A program made the translations under genes and the position numbers. A stretch of 64,000 nt of DNA from Desulfomicrobium sp. UBA5193 (GTDB taxonomy: Bacteria; Desulfobacterota; Desulfovibrionia; Desulfovibrionales; Desulfomicrobiaceae), in the NCBI GenBank assembly GCA_002412965.1, contig DHWB01000011.1, forward strand, positions 372,001 to 436,000, written 5' to 3'. The notes beneath the pieces were generated by a model. The model saw only the letters and a list, made by a program, of their open reading frames with translations. It ran no database searches and had not been told where the DNA came from. Below, piece by piece: positions 8,605 to 16,141 of the stretch (the first letter of the stretch is position 1; each line of letters starts with the position of its first letter).

Positions 8605-9246
8605 GTGCGGTTTTCCGTTTCCCCCAGGTTCATAGGGGCCATTTTGGCCGTCTTCGTGCGTCTGTGGTATATGACCCTCCGCGTTGAGCGGATCAACACC
8701 AAGGTTTTCACGGACCCGGAGCTGCGCGCCAAGCGGCCCGTCGTCGTCCTCTGGCATGACGAGATTTTCCCGCTCATTCCGGCCCATGCCGGTGAGCGCA
8801 TGGCCGGTGTGGTCAGCCAGAGCAAGGATGGGGAAATCCTGACCGGGGTTCTGCAGAATTTCGGTTTTCTGGCGGTGCGCGGGTCCAGTTCGCGCGGCGG
8901 GATGCGCGCCCTGATCGCGGCCAAGCGGGTCATGGACGAGCACGGTGTGGGCATCATCTTCACCGTGGACGGGCCGCGCGGGCCGCGCCACAAGGTCAAG
9001 CCCGGAGCCGTCTTTCTGGCCAACCATGCCGGTTCGCCCATTGTTCCGGTGCGGGCCGTGATGAGCCGGGCAAAAATCTTTCACCGCGCCTGGGATAAAT
9101 TTCAGTTGCCGTGGCCTTTCTCCAAATGCACCATCATTTACGGCGACCCCATTCTTTTGCCCGACCTCGGCGATGATCCCGAGGAAATGCAGCGGCAGTG
9201 CGAACATCTTGAACAGATCATGAACTCTCTTGGAAACAACCTGTGA
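8605..9246 (+). CDS. DUF374 lysophospholipid acyltransferase-family protein
   Basis: 213 residues from a GTG at 8605, seven bases after AAGGAG. An upstream ATG in the same frame would add unrelated residues. The protein has an N-terminal hydrophobic segment, the acyltransferase-type LWHDEIFPL block, and the DUF374 hallmark FTVDGPRGPRHKVKPG. Proteins of this kind are thought to act on lipid A or lysophospholipid acceptors at the inner membrane. The next gene, an LpxL-type acyltransferase, starts inside its stop codon, so the two form a lipid-modifying unit. The substrate is not determined. Confidence 0.85.
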   Translation: MRFSVSPRFIGAILAVFVRLWYMTLRVERINTKVFTDPELRAKRPVVVLWHDEIFPLIPAHAGERMAGVVSQSKDGEILTGVLQNFGFLAVRGSSSRGGMRALIAAKRVMDEHGVGIIFTVDGPRGPRHKVKPGAVFLANHAGSPIVPVRAVMSRAKIFHRAWDKFQLPWPFSKCTIIYGDPILLPDLGDDPEEMQRQCEHLEQIMNSLGNNL

Positions 9247-10112
9247 GACATATTGTCTATAACGCCTTTCTGCCCCTGGGCACGTCCCTGTCGCTGGCGC
9301 AGCTCCATGCCCTCGGAAACGGTATCGGCAGACTCATGTGGGCGGTCCTGCCTTCGCGGCGCAAAGAAACAACGGCCTGCATGCGGGAGCGTCTGGGTTT
9401 GGGGGAGCGTGAAGCCAGGGAACTGGCCAAGGCCAGCTTCCGGCACAGCGCCTGCTCCTTTCTGGAGCTTTTTCATGCCCGTTTCATGGACCACCGCTTT
9501 CTGGAAGAGCGCATCGAATACGAAAATCCGGACCTCTTTATGCGCATGGGCTCCACCTTGCGCCCTGTCGTGGGGGTGACCGGCCATCTGGGCTGTTGGG
9601 AGCTGCTGGGTGGGGTGCTCAAGCGCTTCAACACCAAGACCGATTGCCATGTCGTGGCGCGGCTGCCCAAGGATCAGGCCCTGGCCGACCTTTTGATGCA
9701 CATGCGCACCCAGAGCAAGATCCGGGTGCTGCCCCACCGCGAGGCCGCGACCGAGGCCATGGGGCAACTGCGCCGTGGGGGTCTCTGCGCATTTTTGGTC
9801 GACCACAACTGCAAAAGCGCCGAGGCCCAGTTCCTGCCGTTTCTGGGCAAGACGGCCGCAGTGAACAAGGGCCCGGCGATCCTGGCCCTGCGAGCCAAGG
9901 CCGAAGTCTGGCCTTTTTTCCTTATTCGCCTGCCGCAGGGGCGTTTCAGGGCCGTGACGCTGCCCTGCCTGGACACGGCGACTCTGGAGGGCAGCAGGGC
10001 GGAGCGCATCGAGCAGATCTGCCGTTTTTATACCGAGGCCGTGGAAAAAATGGTGCGGCGCTATCCGGAGCAGTGGTTCTGGATGCACCGGCGCTGGAAG
10101 ACGCAGCCATGA
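9243..10112 (+). CDS. LpxL/HtrB-type lipid A acyltransferase
   Basis: 289 residues, starting with GTG in a GTGA overlap with the gene before. The conserved GVTGHLGCWELLGG corresponds to the GHxGNWE-type catalytic block of LpxL/LpxM enzymes, which add secondary acyl chains to lipid A. The C-terminal WFWMHRRWKT is also typical of the family. Here the usual N-W is C-W (LGCWE), a mild departure. It is predicted to be on the cytoplasmic face of the inner membrane. Which acyl chain it adds cannot be read from the sequence. Confidence 0.88.
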   Translation: MRHIVYNAFLPLGTSLSLAQLHALGNGIGRLMWAVLPSRRKETTACMRERLGLGEREARELAKASFRHSACSFLELFHARFMDHRFLEERIEYENPDLFMRMGSTLRPVVGVTGHLGCWELLGGVLKRFNTKTDCHVVARLPKDQALADLLMHMRTQSKIRVLPHREAATEAMGQLRRGGLCAFLVDHNCKSAEAQFLPFLGKTAAVNKGPAILALRAKAEVWPFFLIRLPQGRFRAVTLPCLDTATLEGSRAERIEQICRFYTEAVEKMVRRYPEQWFWMHRRWKTQP

Positions 10113-10148
10113 TCGATCATGAGTCCCAAACAAACGCGAGGTAAGTCC

Positions 10149-11858
10149 ATGCCCGAGAGCCTTCTTTTAGCTGCCGCCAGGGGCGAGATCCCGGTGGATC
10201 TGCTGGTCCGGAACTGCCGGTTGGTCAATGTCCTGTCCGGGGAGATTCATCCCGAGTGCGTGGGCATCAAGGACGGGGTCGTCGTCGGGTTCGGAGAATA
10301 TGACGCGCTGCAAACCCTGGACGCCGAGGGGCGTTACATGTGTCCGGGGCTGGTGGAAGGGCACATCCACATCGAGTCGACCCTCCTCGACCCGGTTCGA
10401 TTCGCGCGTGTGGCCGCTGCCCACGGCACGGCCGTGACGGTCTGCGATCCGCACGAACTGGCCAATGTCCTGGGCCTGGACGGAATCAAATGGCTGCTCG
10501 ACATCACCAGCGAGCTGCCCATGGAGATTCTCTGCATGATGCCCTCCTGCGTCCCGGCCACGCATCTGGAAACGGCCGGGGCCGAGATTACCGCACAGAA
10601 CATTCAAGCGATGCTTGAAGAATATCCGGACCGCATTCCTGGCTTGGCAGAAATGATGAATTATCCCGGTGTGCTCTTCCAGGATCCGCAGGTCATGGCC
10701 AAGCTCGCCGTAGCCGATGGGCTTCCCGTTGACGGGCACGCGCCGGGGCTGTCCGGTTTTGACCTGAACGCCTATATCCTGGCCGGTCCGGGCAGCGACC
10801 ACGAGGCCTGCCATCTGCAAGAGGCCCTGGAAAAACTGCGCAAAGGCATGCATGTCATGATCCGCGAGGGCAGCTCAGAGAAGAATCTTTTCGATCTGCT
10901 GCCGCTTGTAAACGATTTCAACAGCCAGAACTGCTCCCTGGTCACCGACGACCGCCACTGCGACGATCTGCTGCGCGAGGGGCATCTGGATCACACCATC
11001 CGCCTTGCCGTAGCCCGAGGCCTCTCTCCCTTGCGGGCAATCCAGATGGCTTCCATCAACACGGCCCGCTATTTCGGCTTGCGCCATCGCGGGGCCATCG
11101 CGCCCGGCTACCGGGCCGATTTCGTGCTGCTCGATGATCTGGAGTCCTTTGCCATCTCCGAAGTCTTTCTGGCGGGAAGAGCCGTTTCGTCCCTGTCCTT
11201 TGAACCGGCCCCCACCTCGCACGTGGTGACCAAAAGCGTTCATCTCGGGACGCTTTCGCCGGGCTGTCTGGACATTTCGGCCTCTGCCGAAGGGAAAAAG
11301 GTCCGCGTCATCCGGACCATTCCCGGCCAGATCGTGACCGACATGGATCTGGTCGAGCCCAGAGTCAAAGACGGTCTGCTCTGCGCCGATCCCGATGCCG
11401 ACGTGGCCAAGCTGGCCGTGTTCGAGCGGCACCACGGTAGCGGCGGCGTGGGTCTGGGTCTGGTGCGGGGCCTTGGGCTGCGGCGCGGCGCTTTGGCCGG
11501 CACGGTGGCCCACGATTCCCACAACCTGATCGTGGCCGGGATGTCGGATGCCGACATGCTGCTGGCCGTCCGGGCTCTGGCCGACTGCGGCGGCGGGTTC
11601 GTCTGCGTCTGCGAGGGCCACGCGCTCGAACTGCTGCCCCTGCCCTTGGCCGGGCTCATGAGCGACCAGGAGCCCGAAATGGTCGCGGCGGGCCTTGACC
11701 GCCTCAACGCCGCAGCCCGCAGCCTTGGCTGCGCGGAAGACATCAACCCGTTCATGCAGCTGTCCTTCCTCTCTCTTCCCGTCATTCCAAAGCTCCGGCT
11801 GACCGACAAAGGGCTGGTCGATGTCGAAGCCTTTACGCACGTTCCGTTATATGAATAA
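10149..11858 (+). CDS. ade: Adenine deaminase
   Basis: 569 residues from the ATG at 10149, chosen over 10119 because GAGG stands eight bases before it. It hydrolyses adenine to hypoxanthine and ammonia in purine salvage. Metal-binding amidohydrolase motifs are in order: EGHIHIES, VCDPHELANVLG, DGHAPG, SDHEACH and VTDDRHCDDLL. The Ade-specific C-terminal part has FERHHGSG and AHDSHNLIV. Length fits the family. It follows the acyltransferase genes closely but has no functional link to them. Confidence 0.95.
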   Translation: MPESLLLAAARGEIPVDLLVRNCRLVNVLSGEIHPECVGIKDGVVVGFGEYDALQTLDAEGRYMCPGLVEGHIHIESTLLDPVRFARVAAAHGTAVTVCDPHELANVLGLDGIKWLLDITSELPMEILCMMPSCVPATHLETAGAEITAQNIQAMLEEYPDRIPGLAEMMNYPGVLFQDPQVMAKLAVADGLPVDGHAPGLSGFDLNAYILAGPGSDHEACHLQEALEKLRKGMHVMIREGSSEKNLFDLLPLVNDFNSQNCSLVTDDRHCDDLLREGHLDHTIRLAVARGLSPLRAIQMASINTARYFGLRHRGAIAPGYRADFVLLDDLESFAISEVFLAGRAVSSLSFEPAPTSHVVTKSVHLGTLSPGCLDISASAEGKKVRVIRTIPGQIVTDMDLVEPRVKDGLLCADPDADVAKLAVFERHHGSGGVGLGLVRGLGLRRGALAGTVAHDSHNLIVAGMSDADMLLAVRALADCGGGFVCVCEGHALELLPLPLAGLMSDQEPEMVAAGLDRLNAAARSLGCAEDINPFMQLSFLSLPVIPKLRLTDKGLVDVEAFTHVPLYE

Positions 11859-11937
11859 TTTCTGTAAATTGACGGCTTGAACAGTTATCGATAATCAGTA
11901 TCGCGCTGTAGTCTTCAACTCAATATCTGGAGCATAT

Positions 11938-13659
11938 ATGTGGACTCGCTTGAGCCTGACATGGAAGGTTTTGCTGATCATTGTTTCCGGTCCGATAGTG
12001 CTGGCCTGTATCATGGCTTATCTGCACATCACCGACATCAAGGAGTCCGCGATCAATGGCCGGCTCAAGGAGAGCCGGTCCGTGGTCATGATGGCCGAGT
12101 CCGTGCGCGAGGACATGGCACACAAGCACAAGACCGGGGTGCTCCGTCCGATGGACGAATTGCGTGATGATCCGGCCAAATTGCTGCAGGCCGTGCCTAT
12201 CGTTTCGGCCATGAACACGGCCGCGGCCAAGGCGTCTGAGGCGGGTTACGAGTTCAGGGTGCCCAAGGAGAGTCCGCGCAATCCCAAGAACGCTCCCAAT
12301 GCCTTGGAAAAGGAAGTTCTGGCTGAATTTTCGCGCACGAATCTGGCGGAAAAAGTCATCGTCGAGAAGGATCGACTCCTCTATTTCAAGCCTATCCGGC
12401 TTTCGGAGGATTGCCTGTACTGCCACGGCGATCCCAAGGGCCAGAAGGATCCGACCGGCGGCGTAAAGGAAGGCTGGAAGGCGGGCGAAGTGCATGGGGC
12501 GTTTGTCATCATTTCTTCCCTGGACGAGGCCAATGCCTCCGTTACGCGGGCCGCTTTGAGCGTGGGCGGCTGGACCGTGGGCGTTCTGATCGTTTTGAGT
12601 TTCCTCGGCTGGTTGCTGGTCAAGGCCAATGTCCTGACCCCCTTGAAGGAAGCCGGCGTGTTTCTGGAGCGTCTGGCCACGGGTGACATGACGGGCGAGC
12701 TCAAGGTCAGCCGTGGTGACGAGCTGGGCCTCATGCAGACCCATCTCAACAACATGGCGCACAGTTTGCGGTCCATTGTCGCGGATATCACCGACAGGGC
12801 CAAGGTGCTGCTCGGGTCTTCAACCGAACTCGAGACCATGTCCGACGGCCTGCTGCTGAGCGCAGGAGAGCTGTCCGTGAAGTCGAACACCGTGGCCGCC
12901 GCTTCCGAAGAGATGAACGCGAACATGAACAACGTGGCCGCGGCCATGGAGCAGGCAGCCATCAATGTGGGCACGGTGGCCACGGCCGCCGAGGAGATGA
13001 GCGCCACCATTCACGAGATCGCCGGAAACACGGACAAGACCCGCGAAGTGACCCAGCGGGCCGTCGCCAAGGCTGCCTCGGCGTCACAGCGGGTGGATAC
13101 GCTCGGGGTGGCGGCCAGGGAGATCGGCAAGGTCACTGAGACCATCACTGCCATTTCCTCCCAGACCAACCTCCTGGCTCTCAATGCGACCATCGAGGCG
13201 GCCCGTGCGGGCGAAGCGGGGCGGGGTTTTGCGGTCGTCGCCAACGAGATCAAGGAGCTGGCCAATCAGACGGCCGCAGCCACGGAAGAGATCAGGAAAC
13301 GGATCGAGGGTATTCAGAGCTCCACGACCTCGACTGTCGAGGAGATCGCACAGGTCATGGCGGTCATCGAGGAAGTGCGCGACTATGTCTCCACCATCGC
13401 CGCCGCCGTGGCGGAGCAGTCCCTGGCCACGCGCGAAATTGCCGAGAATGTCGGGCAGGCCTCGCTCGGCATCCAGGAAGTCAATGAAAACGTGTCTCAG
13501 GCATCCCTGGTGACCGGCGAAATTGCCAAGGACATTGTACAGGTCAGCGATGCCTCCGGCAGGATTTCCGGCAACAGCACGGACCTGAAGCAAAGCTCCG
13601 AAAACCTGTCCCTTCTGGCCGGAGCCCTGGAGCAGCTGGTCAAGAAGTTCAAGGTCTAG
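11938..13659 (+). CDS. Methyl-accepting chemotaxis protein with periplasmic DUF3365 c-type heme domain
   Basis: 573 residues. A first transmembrane helix (about 10-28) and a second (about 205-228) bracket a periplasmic domain of the DUF3365/Tll0287 type. That domain contains one heme-binding motif, CLYCHGD, near residue 159. A HAMP segment follows, then a long methyl-accepting coiled coil whose hairpin tip reads ISSQTNLLALNATIEAARAG. The heme suggests sensing of redox state or a small gaseous or redox ligand. There is no C-terminal CheR-binding pentapeptide. It is a single gene with its own terminator downstream. Confidence 0.92.
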   Translation: MWTRLSLTWKVLLIIVSGPIVLACIMAYLHITDIKESAINGRLKESRSVVMMAESVREDMAHKHKTGVLRPMDELRDDPAKLLQAVPIVSAMNTAAAKASEAGYEFRVPKESPRNPKNAPNALEKEVLAEFSRTNLAEKVIVEKDRLLYFKPIRLSEDCLYCHGDPKGQKDPTGGVKEGWKAGEVHGAFVIISSLDEANASVTRAALSVGGWTVGVLIVLSFLGWLLVKANVLTPLKEAGVFLERLATGDMTGELKVSRGDELGLMQTHLNNMAHSLRSIVADITDRAKVLLGSSTELETMSDGLLLSAGELSVKSNTVAAASEEMNANMNNVAAAMEQAAINVGTVATAAEEMSATIHEIAGNTDKTREVTQRAVAKAASASQRVDTLGVAAREIGKVTETITAISSQTNLLALNATIEAARAGEAGRGFAVVANEIKELANQTAAATEEIRKRIEGIQSSTTSTVEEIAQVMAVIEEVRDYVSTIAAAVAEQSLATREIAENVGQASLGIQEVNENVSQASLVTGEIAKDIVQVSDASGRISGNSTDLKQSSENLSLLAGALEQLVKKFKV

Positions 13660-13693
13660 GCTTTTCTTCCGCATACTTTGATCTGAAAGAACA

Positions 13694-13728
13694 AAGGCCG
13701 CTCGGTTCATAACGAGCGGCCTTTTCCA
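13694..13728. terminator. Bidirectional terminator between MCP and modA genes
   Basis: An 11-bp stem (AAGGCCGCTCG with CGAGCGGCCTT) with an 8-base loop is followed by TTTTCC on the plus strand. It lies between two convergent genes and may also stop transcription of modA. Confidence 0.85.
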
Positions 13729-13774
13729 TTTTATGCGGTCTTGTGTGCGGAGCAGGATGTGGAGGGAAACAGCA

Positions 13775-14524
13775 TTAAGGTTTTTTGAAGCCGAACGTAG
13801 TCAGGATGGCCTGTCCTTCCGCACCGCGTATATAGTCGATGAAGGCCTGGCCGAGTTCCTTGTTGCCGGACGATTCGAGCAGGGCCACGGGGTAGATGAT
13901 GGGCTTGTGCCCGGTCACTTCAGCGGCGGTCTTGACCTTGCCCTGGCGGGATGCCGCATCGGTTGCGTACACGAAACCGGCCTGGACCTCGCCTCTGGCG
14001 ACATAGTCCAGGGCCTGGGTGACACTTTCGGCCAGGACGAACTTGGGTGCCAGCGCCTCGTAGAGACCTGCCGCAGTGAGGGCCGCCTTTGTGTAGCGCC
14101 CGACAGGGACGGATTCGGGGTTGCCGATGGCGATGCGATTGACGGTGTCTTTTTTCAGATCCGACGGGCTGTTCAAGGTCAGACCGTCCTGGGCCGGAAC
14201 GATCAGGACCAGCACGTTGCCGACAAAATTGACGCGCGAGGACGGCACGATGAAGCTGGCCGCCTTGTCCATGGTCTCCTGATCCGCCGAGGCGAAGACA
14301 TCCACGGGCGCGCCCTGTTCGATCTGTTTGAGCAGTGGTCCGGAGGCGGCGAAGTTGAAGACCACGTTGGTGCCGGGATGGGCCTTTTCAAAAGGGGCCT
14401 TCATTTCCCCAAAGGCGTTGGTCAGGCTGGCCGCGGCCGAGACCACCAGATCTGCGGCCTGGGCCGAGGCGGCGAGGAACAGAAAGAGCAGTGTCGCAAT
14501 GGCGAGGCGTATTCTGAAAATCAT
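13775..14524 (-). CDS. modA: Molybdate-binding periplasmic protein ModA
   Basis: 249 residues from the ATG at 14524, seven bases after AAGGAG. A signal peptide ends at ASAQAAD. The mature start LVVSAAASLTNAFGEM carries the serine of the molybdate-binding loop, and DVFASADQETMDKA and YVARGEVQAGFVYATDA are further ModA blocks. It binds molybdate or tungstate for ABC import. It stands alone here, 20 kb from modB and modC, and is divergent from tunR. The two share an intergenic region with a TCACG-N14-CGTGA inverted repeat. Confidence 0.93.
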   Translation of the reverse strand: MIFRIRLAIATLLFLFLAASAQAADLVVSAAASLTNAFGEMKAPFEKAHPGTNVVFNFAASGPLLKQIEQGAPVDVFASADQETMDKAASFIVPSSRVNFVGNVLVLIVPAQDGLTLNSPSDLKKDTVNRIAIGNPESVPVGRYTKAALTAAGLYEALAPKFVLAESVTQALDYVARGEVQAGFVYATDAASRQGKVKTAAEVTGHKPIIYPVALLESSGNKELGQAFIDYIRGAEGQAILTTFGFKKP

Positions 14525-14591
14525 ATCGAACTCCTTTTTGGGTTGGTATTGATTATCTTCTGGCCTTGATGGCGGTGATTTGGCAACGTTG

Positions 14592-14615
14592 TCACGCATG
14601 TTCGAGAAAGCGTGA
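14592..14615. promoter_or_regulatory. Candidate TunR operator, modA-tunR intergenic
   Basis: Inverted repeat TCACG-N14-CGTGA (arms extend to TCACGC/GCGTGA), 24 bp in total, in the divergent modA-tunR region. The same arms and the same spacing occur at 33055-33078 and 34740-34763, each before another molybdate transport operon. Regulation by TunR is inferred from this distribution and from the adjacent tunR gene. Confidence 0.65.
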
Positions 14616-14669
14616 TCATGTTGACGATGGCTCTGCGTTTTGTGCAGCAAGTATATATATGGAGATTGC

Positions 14670-15842
14670 ATGACCACCGGAATACAAAATGCTATGGATA
14701 TGGATAAAATGGATCTGATTGATCCGAATACATTGAGCGATCTTGTGCTCCGCATTCAGGAAGAGATGATTCGCCGGGGCATGGAGATTCCTAACGAGAA
14801 TCGCGTCCCTAAGCCCAAGCCTGCCCGGATCTTTCAGGTGCCCGATTCCGTGAAATACCTGACCGTCGCGCAACTGGATGTATTGAGTCAATCCTTTCAG
14901 AACTGGCTGCATGCGTCCAGGGATGCGCGGATCCGGCAGTCCCGCAGCAGGATCTGGCTGCTGTTTCTCATCTTGCGGCATACGGGAATGCGTCTGGGCG
15001 AGGCCCTCGAACTGGACGACCGCTCGGATCTTGATCTGGAGCGCGGGGTGATCCGGGTGCGAGGGGAGGCGGAGCGAGAGGTCCCCATCCCCGAGAGTCT
15101 TATCGAAGCGTTGCGCCAATTTTTTGATGCACCCATGAGTCTTGAATTGCGGGGGCAGGTTTTTCGGTTGGACCAGGGCTATGTGCGCCGCAAATTTTCC
15201 GAGCGGGGCGCTGGAACGAACATTCCCCGGGAGCTTTTGAATCCGCGCGTGCTGCGTCATTCCCGGGCCGTGGAGCTCCTGCGCGGCGGTGTGCCGCTGG
15301 TGGTCGTGGACGCCATGCTCGGCCACCAGAGCCTGCCGCAGTCGACGCAGTATATCAAATTCTCGGACGCCGATACCCGGCGGATCATGAACCATTATAT
15401 CCATGAGGAGAAAAAAATGAAAACATCTGCCAGAAATATGTTCGTCGGCCAGATCAGCGCCATTCGTCAGGGGATGATCCTGAGTGAAGTGGAATTGACC
15501 ACGGCCTCGGGTCTCAAGGTCGTGTCCGTCATCACCAAGGACAGCTTTGACGCTCTGGGATTGGCCGAAGGTGTTACTGTCATCGCCACGGTCAAGGCCC
15601 CGTGGGTGGTGCTGGTCAAGGATGAAAACAAGTTCAAGACCAGCGCCCGCAACAAGTTCTGCGGCAAAATCTCCAAGATCAACTCCGGCAAGATCGCGGT
15701 GGACGTGATCGTGGACCTGCCCGACGGAACCAAGATCACGTCGCTTATCACCGACGAATCCGCCAACTCCTTGGGTTTGAAGGTCGGCGATGAAATTTGC
15801 GCCCTGGTCAAGGCTTTCTCGGTCATTTTGACCGTGGATTAG
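14670..15842 (+). CDS. tunR: TunR-type tungstate/molybdate-responsive regulator (integrase-like fold plus two TOBE domains)
   Basis: 390 residues from the ATG at 14670 (GGAG upstream). Residues about 60-250 match the catalytic fold of tyrosine recombinases (LRHTGMRLGEALEL, VLRHSRAVELLRGG, MLGHQSLPQSTQYIKF). Residues about 253-318 and 324-390 are two TOBE/Mop oxyanion-binding domains that start with nearly identical KTSARN segments. This architecture is the TunR family described from sulfate reducers, where the recombinase fold serves only to bind DNA. The first histidine of the usual HxLRH box is an arginine here, and the tyrosine lies one place from its normal position, consistent with loss of catalysis. 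Confidence 0.88.
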   Translation: MTTGIQNAMDMDKMDLIDPNTLSDLVLRIQEEMIRRGMEIPNENRVPKPKPARIFQVPDSVKYLTVAQLDVLSQSFQNWLHASRDARIRQSRSRIWLLFLILRHTGMRLGEALELDDRSDLDLERGVIRVRGEAEREVPIPESLIEALRQFFDAPMSLELRGQVFRLDQGYVRRKFSERGAGTNIPRELLNPRVLRHSRAVELLRGGVPLVVVDAMLGHQSLPQSTQYIKFSDADTRRIMNHYIHEEKKMKTSARNMFVGQISAIRQGMILSEVELTTASGLKVVSVITKDSFDALGLAEGVTVIATVKAPWVVLVKDENKFKTSARNKFCGKISKINSGKIAVDVIVDLPDGTKITSLITDESANSLGLKVGDEICALVKAFSVILTVD

Positions 15843-15867
15843 GAGTTGTCCGGCTTTCACTCGATTC

Positions 15868-15902
15868 GAGCCCGATGCGTGTTTGCGCGTCGGGCTCAAT
15901 TG
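15868..15902 (+). terminator. Terminator after tunR
   Basis: The stem GAGCCCGA with TCGGGCTC, extended by a GCG/CGC part and a short loop, is followed by AATTGTT. It lies 25 bp after the tunR stop. The T-tract is weak. Confidence 0.55.
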
Positions 15903-15927
15903 TTATGAGGCTGTGCGGCAAGAGGAT

Positions 15928-15974
15928 GAGCCCACATGCTGCGAGTGCGAGAAAATAGGCTGCGCCGTGGGCTC
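15928..15974. other. Inverted repeat in the leader of the radical SAM gene
   Basis: GAGCCCAC (15928-15935) pairs with GTGGGCTC (15967-15974), with a 31-base interior that has GC-rich blocks able to pair. It lies about 170 bp before the radical SAM start and could be a structured leader or a leftover terminator. No known riboswitch consensus is recognised. Confidence 0.3.
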
Positions 15975-16048
15975 GCTCAATCTCGCCTGTTGAGATGCTG
16001 GGCGGCGTGAGCCTTGACGCGTGCAGGTTTATTCAGCTAGATCAAAAT

Positions 16049-16086
16049 TGTATTTTAAAACGTACTTTATACTTTTATAAAAGTAT
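16049..16086. promoter_or_regulatory. AT-rich palindromic operator-like site
   Basis: TGTATTTTAAAACGTAC (16049-16065) is followed by the perfect 18-bp palindrome ATACTTTTATAAAAGTAT (16069-16086), in front of the radical SAM gene. Related AT-rich sites with TGTA-TTTT-AAAA cores stand before the TonB receptor gene and between the methyltransferase and XRE regulator genes. The site may contain the promoter itself. Confidence 0.45.
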
Positions 16087-16141
16087 GATTTGCGCCAAAA
16101 GAACGGACTTCCCGTTCACTTCCAACGAGTAGGAAAAAAAC

